Assembly: GCA_041655765.1 (NCBI GenBank)
Contig: JBBAEU010000001.1
Span: forward strand, 62,001-126,000
Length of the DNA: 64,000 nt
Direction of reading: 5' to 3'
From: Brumimicrobium sp041655765
Lineage (GTDB): Bacteria; Bacteroidota; Bacteroidia; Flavobacteriales_D; Crocinitomicaceae
Shown here: piece after piece, positions 1 through 7,812 of the stretch
Layout: each line of letters begins with the position of its first letter
Position numbering within the stretch: position 1 is the stretch's first letter
Program-made: the position numbers and the translations under genes
The notes under the pieces: model-generated
Database searches by the model: none
The model's input: the letters and a program-made list of their open reading frames with translations, nothing else
What the model was told of the DNA's origin: nothing

Positions 1-326
1 TTTGCTTTAATCATGTCTTTAACAGGAATTCCTTCAGTAATACAAATGATTACTTTAATTCCAGAATTTGCTGCTTCCATAATGGCATCTGCTGCGAACG
101 CAGGTGGCACGAAAATAATTGAAACATTAGCTCCAGCTTGGTCAACAGCATCTTGTACTGTGTTAAAGACTGGCTTCCCCAAATGAGTTTGTCCTCCTTT
201 TCCTGGAGTTACTCCACCTACAACGTTTGTACCATATTCAATCATTTGCTCAGCATGAAAAGAACCTTCTTTCCCTGTGATACCTTGTACAATTACCCTC
301 GAATCTTTATTTACTAATACACTCAT
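1..326 (-). CDS. sucD: Succinyl-CoA ligase alpha subunit, N-terminal part (cut by window edge)
   Basis: Only the first 108 codons are present; the gene runs off the left end of the window. The reading frame starts MSVLVNKDSRVIVQGITGKE and continues with the CoA-binding Rossmann segment (GITGKEGSFHAEQM, then VVGGVTPGKGG and the SIIFVPPAFAADAI stretch), as in the alpha subunit of succinyl-CoA synthetase (full length normally about 290 residues). The enzyme converts succinyl-CoA to succinate with nucleotide phosphorylation in the TCA cycle; the catalytic histidine lies in the missing part. A good Bacteroidota promoter sits upstream at 360-390. Confidence 0.93.
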   Translation of the reverse strand, partial: MSVLVNKDSRVIVQGITGKEGSFHAEQMIEYGTNVVGGVTPGKGGQTHLGKPVFNTVQDAVDQAGANVSIIFVPPAFAADAIMEAANSGIKVIICITEGIPVKDMIKA

Positions 327-359
327 TTTAGTCGTTTTACTGCTTTTAAAATTTTTTGT

Positions 360-390
360 CAAAAATAGAATTAACAACTAATAAAGACAA
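360..390 (-). promoter_or_regulatory. Predicted promoter of sucD
   Basis: Read on the minus strand: TTG (390-388), 20 bp spacer, TATTTTTG (367-360), matching the Bacteroidota TTG-N17-23-TAnnTTTG promoter. It ends about 34 bp before the sucD start codon. Confidence 0.55.
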
Positions 391-503
391 GTAAAAAGCA
401 GAAATGTTTTGAACACTTTCTTTTCTTTTAAAAAAATAAATGTATAATATATTGATTTTAAGGGTTATAACTAATAAGTTTAAAAAAAACTTTAAAAAAT
501 GTA

Positions 504-533
504 TTGTTAATCAAAATTGTTTATATATATTTG
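504..533 (+). promoter_or_regulatory. Predicted promoter of a short transcript
   Basis: TTG (504-506), 19 bp spacer, TATATTTG (526-533): a close match to the Bacteroidota promoter pattern. It lies about 210 bp before pheT, and an intrinsic terminator-like hairpin follows at 592-632. Confidence 0.5.
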
Positions 534-539
534 TAATCA

Positions 540-633
540 TAATTATTATGGTTTTAATAATTAAGGTTTTATAGTTTTAGCATGGTTTAGTAAAAAGAGG
601 AATAAGTGTGACGCATTTATCCCTCTTTTTTTT
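540..633 (+). ncRNA. Candidate small RNA (or pheT leader) of about 95 nt
   Basis: The segment lies between a promoter-like element (504-533) and a terminator hairpin with a U-tract (592-633). It contains a second hairpin near its 5' end, with arms 541-548 (AATTATTA) and 555-562 (TAATAATT) around a 6-nt loop. The only reading frame inside begins ATGGTTTTAATA (548) and gives an eight-residue peptide without Phe codons, so a classical Phe attenuation leader is not obvious. It could be an independent sRNA or a terminated leader of pheT. I do not recognise a known RNA family. Confidence 0.35.
592..632 (+). terminator. Intrinsic terminator hairpin upstream of pheT
   Basis: AAAAAGAGG, ATAA and GTG on the left arm pair with CAT, TTAT and CCTCTTTTT on the right arm, with one A/C mismatch in the stem and a short loop, followed by a run of T. 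It could also act on the minus strand, where a shorter T-run is present. Confidence 0.6.
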
Positions 634-707
634 ATGATTTTCTAAAGAAGCCTAATAAAGTCTAAATGATTTTCTAAATCTCGTTTCCATACTCATAATA
701 AATTGAT

Positions 708-715
708 TACTTTTG
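708..715 (+). promoter_or_regulatory. Predicted -7 promoter element of pheT
   Basis: TACTTTTG matches TAnnTTTG and ends 30 bp before the pheT start codon. No clear TTG is seen at the expected -33 position. Confidence 0.45.
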
Positions 716-745
716 TATCCTATTAAAAAGTATAAAAAGTAGCGG

Positions 746-3181
746 ATGAAAATTTCTTATAATTGGTTGAAAAATTATGTAAAAACAGAACATTCTGTTG
801 AGCGTTTATGTGAGATTTTAACAGATACAGGATTAGAAGTTGAAGGAATACATAAGGTTGAAAGCATAAAAGGTGGACTGGAAGGGGTTGTTATTGGAGA
901 AGTTGTTTCTTGTGAAAAACATGAGAATGCCGATAAACTGAAAGTTACAACCGTTAATGCCGGTCGAGAAGAACCACTTCAAATTGTTTGCGGAGCTCCA
1001 AATGTAGCAGTAGGACAAAAAGTTGTGGTTGCTTTGGTAGGTTCAACGCTTTACCCCAATCCTGATGAGCCTTTCAAAATTAAAAAATCAAAAATTCGTG
1101 GCGTAGAATCTAACGGAATGATTTGCGCTGAAGATGAGCTGGGAATTGGTAAATCTCATAACGGAATTATTGTTCTTCCAGAAGACGTAAAAGTTGGGCA
1201 ACCTGCTTCTACCTTTTTTAACTTAGAAAATGATTATCAAATAGAAATTGGATTGACTCCAAACAGAAGTGACGCACTCGGACATATTGGAGTGGCTCGG
1301 GATGTTATCGCATTTAATAAAGTTCATAAATTAGAAAGAAGTACATTGAGAATGCCAGATATAAGTGATTATGAGGTCCTTGAAAGTGGCGATAAAATAT
1401 CTTTAAAAATTGAGAGCAATGATGATTGTCCTAAATATATGGGGTGCATAATTTCTGATGTTAAAGTCGCTGAATCACCCGAATGGATTAAAAGATATTT
1501 AAATACAATTGGCGTGGTATCTATCAATAACATTGTTGATATTACAAATTTTGTGATGCATGAATTGGGAGCACCATTACACGCTTTCGATTTTAGTAAA
1601 ATTGGTAATGAAATTGAAGTGAAGCATGCACAAAAAGGTGAGAAATTTGTCACCCTCGATGGTGAAGAAAGAATTTTGTCAGACCAAGATTTAATGATTA
1701 CCAACGGAAAAAGGAATATTGCTTTGGCCGGTATAATGGGAGGAAAAGATTCAGCAATTGATGAAAATACTTCATCAATATTTTTAGAGGCTGCATACTT
1801 TAATCCTGTTACAATTAGAAAGTCAGCAAAACGTCATGGATTAAATACAGACGCTTCTTTTAGGTTCGAAAGGGGTGTGGATGTGGAAATGATAGAGTAT
1901 GCAATGAAAAGAGCTGCTACACTAATTACAGAGATTGCAGGAGGTACAATATCATTCGAACCGATTCCGTTTTATCCTATTAAGATTGAACCTACAACAG
2001 TGGTGTTTCGCTATTCAAAATGCAACGAACTAATCGGGAAAAAGTTAGATAAGGACATTGTTAATGATATTTTAAATTCTTTGGGCATCGATATTTTACA
2101 CAATAATGATGATAACTTAAAGTTACAAATACCATCTTATCGGGTTGATGTAACAAGAGAAGCAGACGTTATTGAAGAGGTACTTCGAATTTATGGATTT
2201 AACAATATAGATCTTCCAACAAAATTGAACATCAGTCTATCCAGACAAAACTTGAGGAACGAAGAAAAAAGAATGAATGAAATCGCTAGTCTCCTTGTTG
2301 CAAATGGATATTTTGAGATGATGAATAACTCATTGACATCTTCTAAATTTATCGATGAAAATGGAGGAGAAATGCTGTCAAATAATCATTCCATTATTAT
2401 GTTAAATCCCTTGAGTGAGGAGCTAAATGTATTGCGCCAATCTTTGATTTTTCAAGGGCTATCTTCAATTGCACATAATCGAAATCGCCAAAACCCAAAT
2501 TTAAAACTGTTTGAATTCGGAAAGATTTATCAAAAGTTCGACAATGAATATGTTGAAAATAAACGTTTGTCAATTTTCGTTACTGGCCAAAAAGAAAAGG
2601 AACAGTGGAATAGTAACTCGTCGGAAGTAACTTTTTATACAGTTAAAGGAATCGTCTTTGCGGTTTTAAATCGACTTGGGTTGATGAATATGGTTTCTAC
2701 AAAAGCCCTTAAAAAGTCAGTGTTAGAAGACGGAGTCCAATTGTATGTTCAAAAAAATAAAATTGGAGAAATGGGATGGACATCAGGAAAAACAAACAAA
2801 GCATTTGGTGTAAAACAGAAAGTTTTTATTGCTGATTTAGATTGGGATATGTTGCTGAACCTTGGAGATAGAAATAAGATTCAAGCAAAATCTTTACCAA
2901 AAACATTTGCCATTCGCCGAGATTTTTCTTTACTTATCGATGAAGTTATCTCGTACGCAGAAATCGAAGAAATTGCTTACAATACGGATAGAAAACTCTT
3001 GAAGGAAATGAACTTATTCGATGTGTATGAAGGAGATAAACTTCCTAAGAATAAAAAATCGTATGCAGTTAGTTTCTTTTTTCAAGATGACGAAAAAACG
3101 TTGAAAGATGAGCAAGTTGATAAAATAATGAATAAAATCCGGGAAGGATTAGAAAATAAATTAAAAGCGGAATTAAGATAA
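746..3181 (+). CDS. pheT: Phenylalanine--tRNA ligase beta subunit
   Basis: Full-length beta chain (811 aa) of the alpha2-beta2 phenylalanyl-tRNA synthetase, which charges tRNA-Phe in the cytoplasm. Visible domains: N-terminal MKISYNWLKNYV start typical of PheT; an OB-fold tRNA-binding domain at about 40-150 (VVIGEVVSCEKHENADKLKVT); the B3/B4 region with NNIVDITNFVMHELGAPLHAFD and RRHGL-like AKRHGLNTDASFRFERGVD; a B5 domain around 400-475; a catalytic-like core; and a C-terminal FDX-ACB anticodon-binding domain (FAIRRDFSLLIDEVISYAEI). The alpha subunit gene pheS is not in the window. pepT follows after 15 bp and is probably co-transcribed. The start is fixed by the canonical N-terminus and the promoter at 708-715. 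Confidence 0.97.
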   Translation: MKISYNWLKNYVKTEHSVERLCEILTDTGLEVEGIHKVESIKGGLEGVVIGEVVSCEKHENADKLKVTTVNAGREEPLQIVCGAPNVAVGQKVVVALVGSTLYPNPDEPFKIKKSKIRGVESNGMICAEDELGIGKSHNGIIVLPEDVKVGQPASTFFNLENDYQIEIGLTPNRSDALGHIGVARDVIAFNKVHKLERSTLRMPDISDYEVLESGDKISLKIESNDDCPKYMGCIISDVKVAESPEWIKRYLNTIGVVSINNIVDITNFVMHELGAPLHAFDFSKIGNEIEVKHAQKGEKFVTLDGEERILSDQDLMITNGKRNIALAGIMGGKDSAIDENTSSIFLEAAYFNPVTIRKSAKRHGLNTDASFRFERGVDVEMIEYAMKRAATLITEIAGGTISFEPIPFYPIKIEPTTVVFRYSKCNELIGKKLDKDIVNDILNSLGIDILHNNDDNLKLQIPSYRVDVTREADVIEEVLRIYGFNNIDLPTKLNISLSRQNLRNEEKRMNEIASLLVANGYFEMMNNSLTSSKFIDENGGEMLSNNHSIIMLNPLSEELNVLRQSLIFQGLSSIAHNRNRQNPNLKLFEFGKIYQKFDNEYVENKRLSIFVTGQKEKEQWNSNSSEVTFYTVKGIVFAVLNRLGLMNMVSTKALKKSVLEDGVQLYVQKNKIGEMGWTSGKTNKAFGVKQKVFIADLDWDMLLNLGDRNKIQAKSLPKTFAIRRDFSLLIDEVISYAEIEEIAYNTDRKLLKEMNLFDVYEGDKLPKNKKSYAVSFFFQDDEKTLKDEQVDKIMNKIREGLENKLKAELR

Positions 3182-3196
3182 TTAAAAAATAATAAG

Positions 3197-4441
3197 ATGA
3201 TAGAAGGATACAACCATACAGTAACAGAACGATTTATAAAATACGCTAAGGTACATACGACATCTGACCCAAATTCAACATCTTTTCCCTCAACAGAGCG
3301 ACAAAAAGATTTAGGGAAGATTCTTTTACAAGAGCTGAAAGATTTAGGCATTGAGGATGCTGAAATGGACGAATGGGGTTATGTTTTTGCAACCATTAAA
3401 GGGAATGTGTCAACTGCTCCTACAGTTTGTTTTTGTGCACACATGGACACAGCACCAGATGTTTCAGGGGAAAATGTAAAACCAATTATTCATAAAAACT
3501 ATGACGGTACTCCAATAGTTCTTCCAGATGATAAATCGCAGGTTATAACAACTGAAAAACATCCATATCTAAAAGAAAAAATTGGAGATGATATTATCAC
3601 TGCGAGTGGATTAACACTTCTTGGTGCAGATGATAAAGCTGGAGTAGCCATCATCATGGATTTTGCCGAATACTTAATGAAGAACCCTGGTGTCAAGCAT
3701 GGAGATATTCGAATTTTATTTACACCAGACGAAGAGGTTGGTCGTGGTGTGGACAAATTAGATATGAAAAAACTCAATGCAGATTATGGTTACACTATGG
3801 ACGGCGGAGTTTTAGGTTCAATCGAAGATGAAAGTTTTTCAGCTGATTCTGTGAAAATTACAATTCATGGAGTAAGCGAACACCCTGGTTATGCAAAAGG
3901 AAAATTAGAAAATGCAATTAAAATAGGTGCAAGAATTTTAGCAGCATTGCCTTTGGATAGCTGGTCGCCTGAAACTACTGAAGGAAGAGAAGGGTTTGTT
4001 CATCCTGGATCTTTTAACGGAATTCAAGAAAAGGCTACGATTACCTTCATTATTCGAGATCATGAAACAAGTAAATTGGCTGAATATGAAAACCGATTAG
4101 AAGGAATTGTAAAAGATATAATGGCAGATTATCCAGGCTCTAAATATGAGTTTGAAGTAAAAGAGCAGTACAGAAACATGAAGGAAGTTATTAAAAATGT
4201 TCCTTTTGTTACGGATTATGCTATTGAAGCCATGAAAAAAGCAGGTGTAGAACCAAAGCATGTAATTATTCGTGGTGGAACAGATGGTTCACGACTTTCA
4301 TTTATGGGATTACCTTGTCCGAATATCTTCACAGGAGAGATGGCCATTCATTCTCGCCACGAATATGTGAGTATCCAAGATATGCAAAAAGCAGTGGCTA
4401 CCATGAAAGAATTGGTGCAAATTTGGGCGGAGCATAAATAA
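3197..4441 (+). CDS. pepT: Peptidase T (tripeptide aminopeptidase)
   Basis: A 414-aa M20 metallopeptidase that removes the N-terminal residue from tripeptides in the cytoplasm. The two-zinc site is visible: CAHMDTAPD (His and Asp ligands near residue 82), LLGADDKAG (bridging Asp), FTPDEEVGRG (catalytic Glu and ligand) and YTMDGG. The C-terminal ligand segment IFTGEMAIHSRHEYV is also present. Length is usual for PepT. It starts 15 bp after pheT and ends before a bidirectional terminator shared with dnaA. Confidence 0.95.
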   Translation: MIEGYNHTVTERFIKYAKVHTTSDPNSTSFPSTERQKDLGKILLQELKDLGIEDAEMDEWGYVFATIKGNVSTAPTVCFCAHMDTAPDVSGENVKPIIHKNYDGTPIVLPDDKSQVITTEKHPYLKEKIGDDIITASGLTLLGADDKAGVAIIMDFAEYLMKNPGVKHGDIRILFTPDEEVGRGVDKLDMKKLNADYGYTMDGGVLGSIEDESFSADSVKITIHGVSEHPGYAKGKLENAIKIGARILAALPLDSWSPETTEGREGFVHPGSFNGIQEKATITFIIRDHETSKLAEYENRLEGIVKDIMADYPGSKYEFEVKEQYRNMKEVIKNVPFVTDYAIEAMKKAGVEPKHVIIRGGTDGSRLSFMGLPCPNIFTGEMAIHSRHEYVSIQDMQKAVATMKELVQIWAEHK

Positions 4442-4540
4442 CAAAGTTAGTAAAAAACCTTTTAAAGGCAGAAACATAATTGTATTTGTGTACCTGTAAA
4501 TACTACAGAAGTTCAACTAGCTTGGTTGATTACAACCGAT

Positions 4541-4577
4541 ACAAAAAAGGCTCTCATAAAATGAGAGCCTTTTTTGT
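4541..4577. terminator. Bidirectional terminator between pepT and dnaA
   Basis: A perfect inverted repeat, with the left arm ACAAAAAAGGCTCTCAT at 4541-4557, a 3-nt loop, and the right arm ending in TTTTTTGT. A-runs and T-runs flank the GC-rich stem, so it can stop transcription from both convergent genes. Confidence 0.85.
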
Positions 4578-4607
4578 ATTTCTATACTTTATAGAAGATA
4601 AACTATT

Positions 4608-6035
4608 TTAAATAGATAATTTTTTATTCAAATCTGCTAAATAGGCTTTGAATTGTTTATCTGTTTCTGCAAGATTATTAACGGTTCTGCATGCGTGAAG
4701 TACAGTTGCGTGATCTCTACCTCCACAATGGTCTCCAATATTTGCGAGTGAAGATTTTGTCAATTTTTTCGAGAAATACATGGCTATTTGTCTTGCCTGA
4801 ACAATCTCTCTTTTTCTTGTTTTTGATTTCATCACATCAATTGGAATATCAAAATAATCACAAACTACTTTTTGAATATATTCAATTGAAATTTCTCTTG
4901 CAGTATTTTTAACAAACTTATCAATCATTTTTTTTGCAAGGTCAAGTGTGATTGATTTTTTATTCAACGAAGCCTGTGCAATGAGTGAATTTAAAGCACC
5001 TTCAATTTCACGTACGTTTGTGTTTATGCTGTATGCCAAGTATTCGATAACCTCTCTTGGAAGCTCCATTCCATTTGCATAGATTTTCTTTTCTATGATA
5101 GCAATTCGAGTTTCTAACTCTGGAGCCTGTAAATCTGCTGAAAGTCCCCATTTCAAACGACTCAATAAACGTTGCTCCATACCTACTATTTCTACAGGAG
5201 GTTTATCCGAAGTAAGGATAATTTGTTTTCCATTTTGGTGTAAATGGTTAAATATATGGAAGAAAACATCTTGTGTTTTATCTTTTCCAGAGAAAAACTC
5301 AACATCGTCAATGATTAAGACGTCAATCATTTGATAGAAATGAATAAAATCGTTTGTTGTGTTCTTTTTAATGGATTCAATAAATTGGTGTACAAACTTT
5401 ACAGACTGAACATATAAGACAATTTTGTTGGGAAATTTATTTTTAATTTCAATTCCGATTGCATTTACAAGGTGTGTTTTTCCTAAACCAACACCTCCAT
5501 ATAAAAGAAGTGGGTTAAATGAAGTCCCACCGGGCTTGTTTGCAACAGCATATCCTGCTGATCGTGCTAAATGGTTACAATCTCCCTCTACAAAATTATC
5601 AAATGTATAAGATGGATTTAAGTTTGAATTAACATCAATTTTTTTTAGACCTGGAATTACAAATGGATTGTGAATTTTATCGTTACCTATTTGCAACGGC
5701 GCTGTAACAGGCCTATTGGTCAACGCTTTAGTTCCAGAAGTTGGAATGCGTACCGTGTATGGAGTAGAGTTAGGCGTGTTTATTTCCATAACTATACTGT
5801 ATTCTAATCTTCCATTGCTTCCAATTTCTTTTTTAATTACTTTTTTTAATAAATCAATGTAGTGTTCTTCTAACCACTCATAGAAAAAATGCGAGGGCAC
5901 CTGAATAGTCAGCACATCATTTTCTAATTTAATTGGTACAATGGGAGAAAACCACGTCTTAAAAGCTTGTAAAGAAATATTGTCCTTAATTACTTTTAAG
6001 CATGCATCCCATTTTTCTAAGTGTAATTGGCTCAT
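4608..6035 (-). CDS. dnaA: Chromosomal replication initiator protein DnaA
   Basis: A 475-aa DnaA, the AAA+ ATPase that binds DnaA boxes and melts the replication origin. Domain I is at about 1-80 (WDACLKVIKDNISLQAFKTW), a linker follows, then the AAA+ domain with Walker A GGVGLGKTHL near 180-189 and Walker B VLIIDDVEFF. The C-terminal DNA-binding helix-turn-helix carries the signature CGGRDHATVLHACRTV. The gene stands alone rather than next to dnaN, as is common in Bacteroidota. No cluster of DnaA boxes is seen just upstream, so the origin cannot be placed here. Confidence 0.98.
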   Translation of the reverse strand: MSQLHLEKWDACLKVIKDNISLQAFKTWFSPIVPIKLENDVLTIQVPSHFFYEWLEEHYIDLLKKVIKKEIGSNGRLEYSIVMEINTPNSTPYTVRIPTSGTKALTNRPVTAPLQIGNDKIHNPFVIPGLKKIDVNSNLNPSYTFDNFVEGDCNHLARSAGYAVANKPGGTSFNPLLLYGGVGLGKTHLVNAIGIEIKNKFPNKIVLYVQSVKFVHQFIESIKKNTTNDFIHFYQMIDVLIIDDVEFFSGKDKTQDVFFHIFNHLHQNGKQIILTSDKPPVEIVGMEQRLLSRLKWGLSADLQAPELETRIAIIEKKIYANGMELPREVIEYLAYSINTNVREIEGALNSLIAQASLNKKSITLDLAKKMIDKFVKNTAREISIEYIQKVVCDYFDIPIDVMKSKTRKREIVQARQIAMYFSKKLTKSSLANIGDHCGGRDHATVLHACRTVNNLAETDKQFKAYLADLNKKLSI

Positions 6036-6366
6036 TGAATAAGTTGGTTTAAAATTTTCTATTGTTTTTTTATATAATTTCTATTATATTCTCTTTTTCC
6101 TTTTTAATTTCTAAAGACAAATATTCAGATAAAAAAGTTAAAAAAAAAATCAAAAGCCTATTGACTTTTAAAAATATTTTACTTGTTGCTTTTTTAAAAT
6201 TATTGTCATGTTTTTATTTTGAGTTGTCTAAAATTATGTTATTTTAAACGACATTTTTCTTAATTAAGGGCAATTTTTACATAATAAGTGTTTTGTTTAT
6301 TTCATTTCCTATTTTGGGGGATTCAATATACATAAATATTTTATATTTTTAAGCTAAATTAATAAA
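6036..6366. other. Intergenic region between divergent dnaA and thioesterase gene
   Basis: Very AT-rich 331 bp. A weak minus-strand -7-like element (AATATTTG, plus-strand 6118-6125) could serve dnaA. I see no TTATNCACA boxes, no stable hairpin and no credible small gene; the reading frame at 6062-6247 is low-complexity and is not believed. Confidence 0.4.
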
Positions 6367-6783
6367 ATGAACTCAGAAAAAGAATATATTTTTAAATCAA
6401 ATGTAAAAGTTCGTGTCAGATATGGTGAAACAGACCAAATGGGATACTGCTATTACGGAAATTATGCCCAGTATTTTGAAGTAGGTCGTGTTGAAGCACT
6501 CAGAGAATTAGGAATGTCGTATAAAAAGTTAGAAGAAATGGGGTATATGTTGCCTGTTTCATCTTATGGTGTAGAATATCTTTATCCTGCTAAATATGAT
6601 GATTTGCTGTCTATTGAAACGAGGGTTATTGATTTAAAGGGAGTAAGATTATACTTTGAATATACAATTACCAATGCGTCAAATCAAATTGTGGCAACAG
6701 CGAAAACATTGCTCGTTTTTGTAAACAAAGATACAATGAAACCTGTTTCTCCACCAGATAGTTTTACAAATCTATTCCAATAA
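6367..6783 (+). CDS. Acyl-CoA thioesterase, YbgC/FadM type (hotdog fold)
   Basis: A 138-aa single hotdog-domain protein. The N-terminal motif RYGETDQMGYCYYGNYAQYFEVGR matches the 4-hydroxybenzoyl-CoA thioesterase/YbgC family, in which the Asp of ETDQMG is the active-site residue. Such enzymes hydrolyse acyl-CoA or acyl-ACP thioesters in the cytoplasm; the substrate cannot be read from the sequence. It is the first of four co-directional genes (6367-10409) with gaps of 23, 49 and 5 bp, so a shared transcript is plausible. Confidence 0.85.
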   Translation: MNSEKEYIFKSNVKVRVRYGETDQMGYCYYGNYAQYFEVGRVEALRELGMSYKKLEEMGYMLPVSSYGVEYLYPAKYDDLLSIETRVIDLKGVRLYFEYTITNASNQIVATAKTLLVFVNKDTMKPVSPPDSFTNLFQ

Positions 6784-6806
6784 AAACTTAAATAATATAC
6801 CTTAAA

Positions 6807-7763
6807 ATGGATTTCAATCTACAACTTTTTAGCCGTGAAGATTTAGATAATCTAATTTCTAAAAGAACTGGAGAAATAAAATTAGGTTCAACTTTAACGA
6901 CAAAAATAAACGATGCAAAATTTGTGATTTTGGGAGTCGAAGAATCAATAGGTCCAAAAGCAAATTTTGGTAAAAGTGGATCCGAAAATGGTTTTGATGC
7001 ATTCCTGTCCGCATTTTTAAATATGCAATCCAACGAATCGCTTTCAGGAGAAAAAATTACTGTACTTGGGAAAATAATATCAACTTCAGATTTTGAGGGT
7101 GATAATTTAAGAGAAGGGGTTGAAAAATTAGATGAATTTATTCTGTCGATTTTAAATGAATATATAAAAGAAGGACAGATTCCTATATTGATTGGAGGTG
7201 GACACAACAATGCTTATCCATTAATTAAATTCTCTGCACAACGATTTAATAACAAAATCAATGTAATTAATCTGGATGCTCACGCAGATTACAGGCCCAT
7301 TGAAGGAAGGCATTCTGGAAACTCGTTTTCTTACGGATTTAAAGATGGTTTTATCAATAAATACTACGTATTGGGATTACACCAGCGTTATAATAGTCAA
7401 CAAATTCTTGATGATTTACGTCGCGATAAACATTTTTTTACTTTTCATGAAGATTATTTATTTGGTTCGCGAAATTATTTAGACGAATTTAGAAGTTTAA
7501 GATTGAAGTTGTCTGATAATAATAACTTTTTGGGTATTGAGTTGGATTTAGATACAATTGAAAGAATGCCCAGTAGCGCGTTATCTCCAGTAGGGATTTC
7601 AATTTTTACAGCAAGGCAATATCTCTATTGTTTAGGTAAATCAAAAAACGTTGCATACCTTCATTTGCCAGAAGGCGCACCTCAAAATAAGCATGAAGAT
7701 ATTATCGTTGGAAAAACTTTGGCCTATTTAGTATCAGATTTTGTGATTTCTTATGGGATTTAA
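6807..7763 (+). CDS. Arginase/formimidoylglutamase family hydrolase
   Basis: A 318-aa ureohydrolase-fold protein. Metal-binding motifs are intact: IGGGHNNAYP (His133), INLDAHADYRP (Asp157, His159, Asp161), and later GIELDLDTIERMPSSALSP with the two final Asp ligands. The family includes arginase, agmatinase and formimidoylglutamase (HutG). The GGGHNN and HSGNSFSYG motifs are closest to formimidoylglutamase-like Bacteroidota proteins, but no other histidine-degradation gene is nearby, so the substrate is uncertain. Confidence 0.82.
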   Translation: MDFNLQLFSREDLDNLISKRTGEIKLGSTLTTKINDAKFVILGVEESIGPKANFGKSGSENGFDAFLSAFLNMQSNESLSGEKITVLGKIISTSDFEGDNLREGVEKLDEFILSILNEYIKEGQIPILIGGGHNNAYPLIKFSAQRFNNKINVINLDAHADYRPIEGRHSGNSFSYGFKDGFINKYYVLGLHQRYNSQQILDDLRRDKHFFTFHEDYLFGSRNYLDEFRSLRLKLSDNNNFLGIELDLDTIERMPSSALSPVGISIFTARQYLYCLGKSKNVAYLHLPEGAPQNKHEDIIVGKTLAYLVSDFVISYGI

Positions 7764-7812
7764 TTTCATTATTTATTATATTAGGGTGAAATTTTCAATT
7801 CCTGTTGAATAG

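Noticed and set aside
6062..6247. Reading frame of 61 codons upstream of dnaA
   Set aside because: Low-complexity Lys/Phe/Leu-rich translation in an AT-rich spacer; no start context or homologue pattern.
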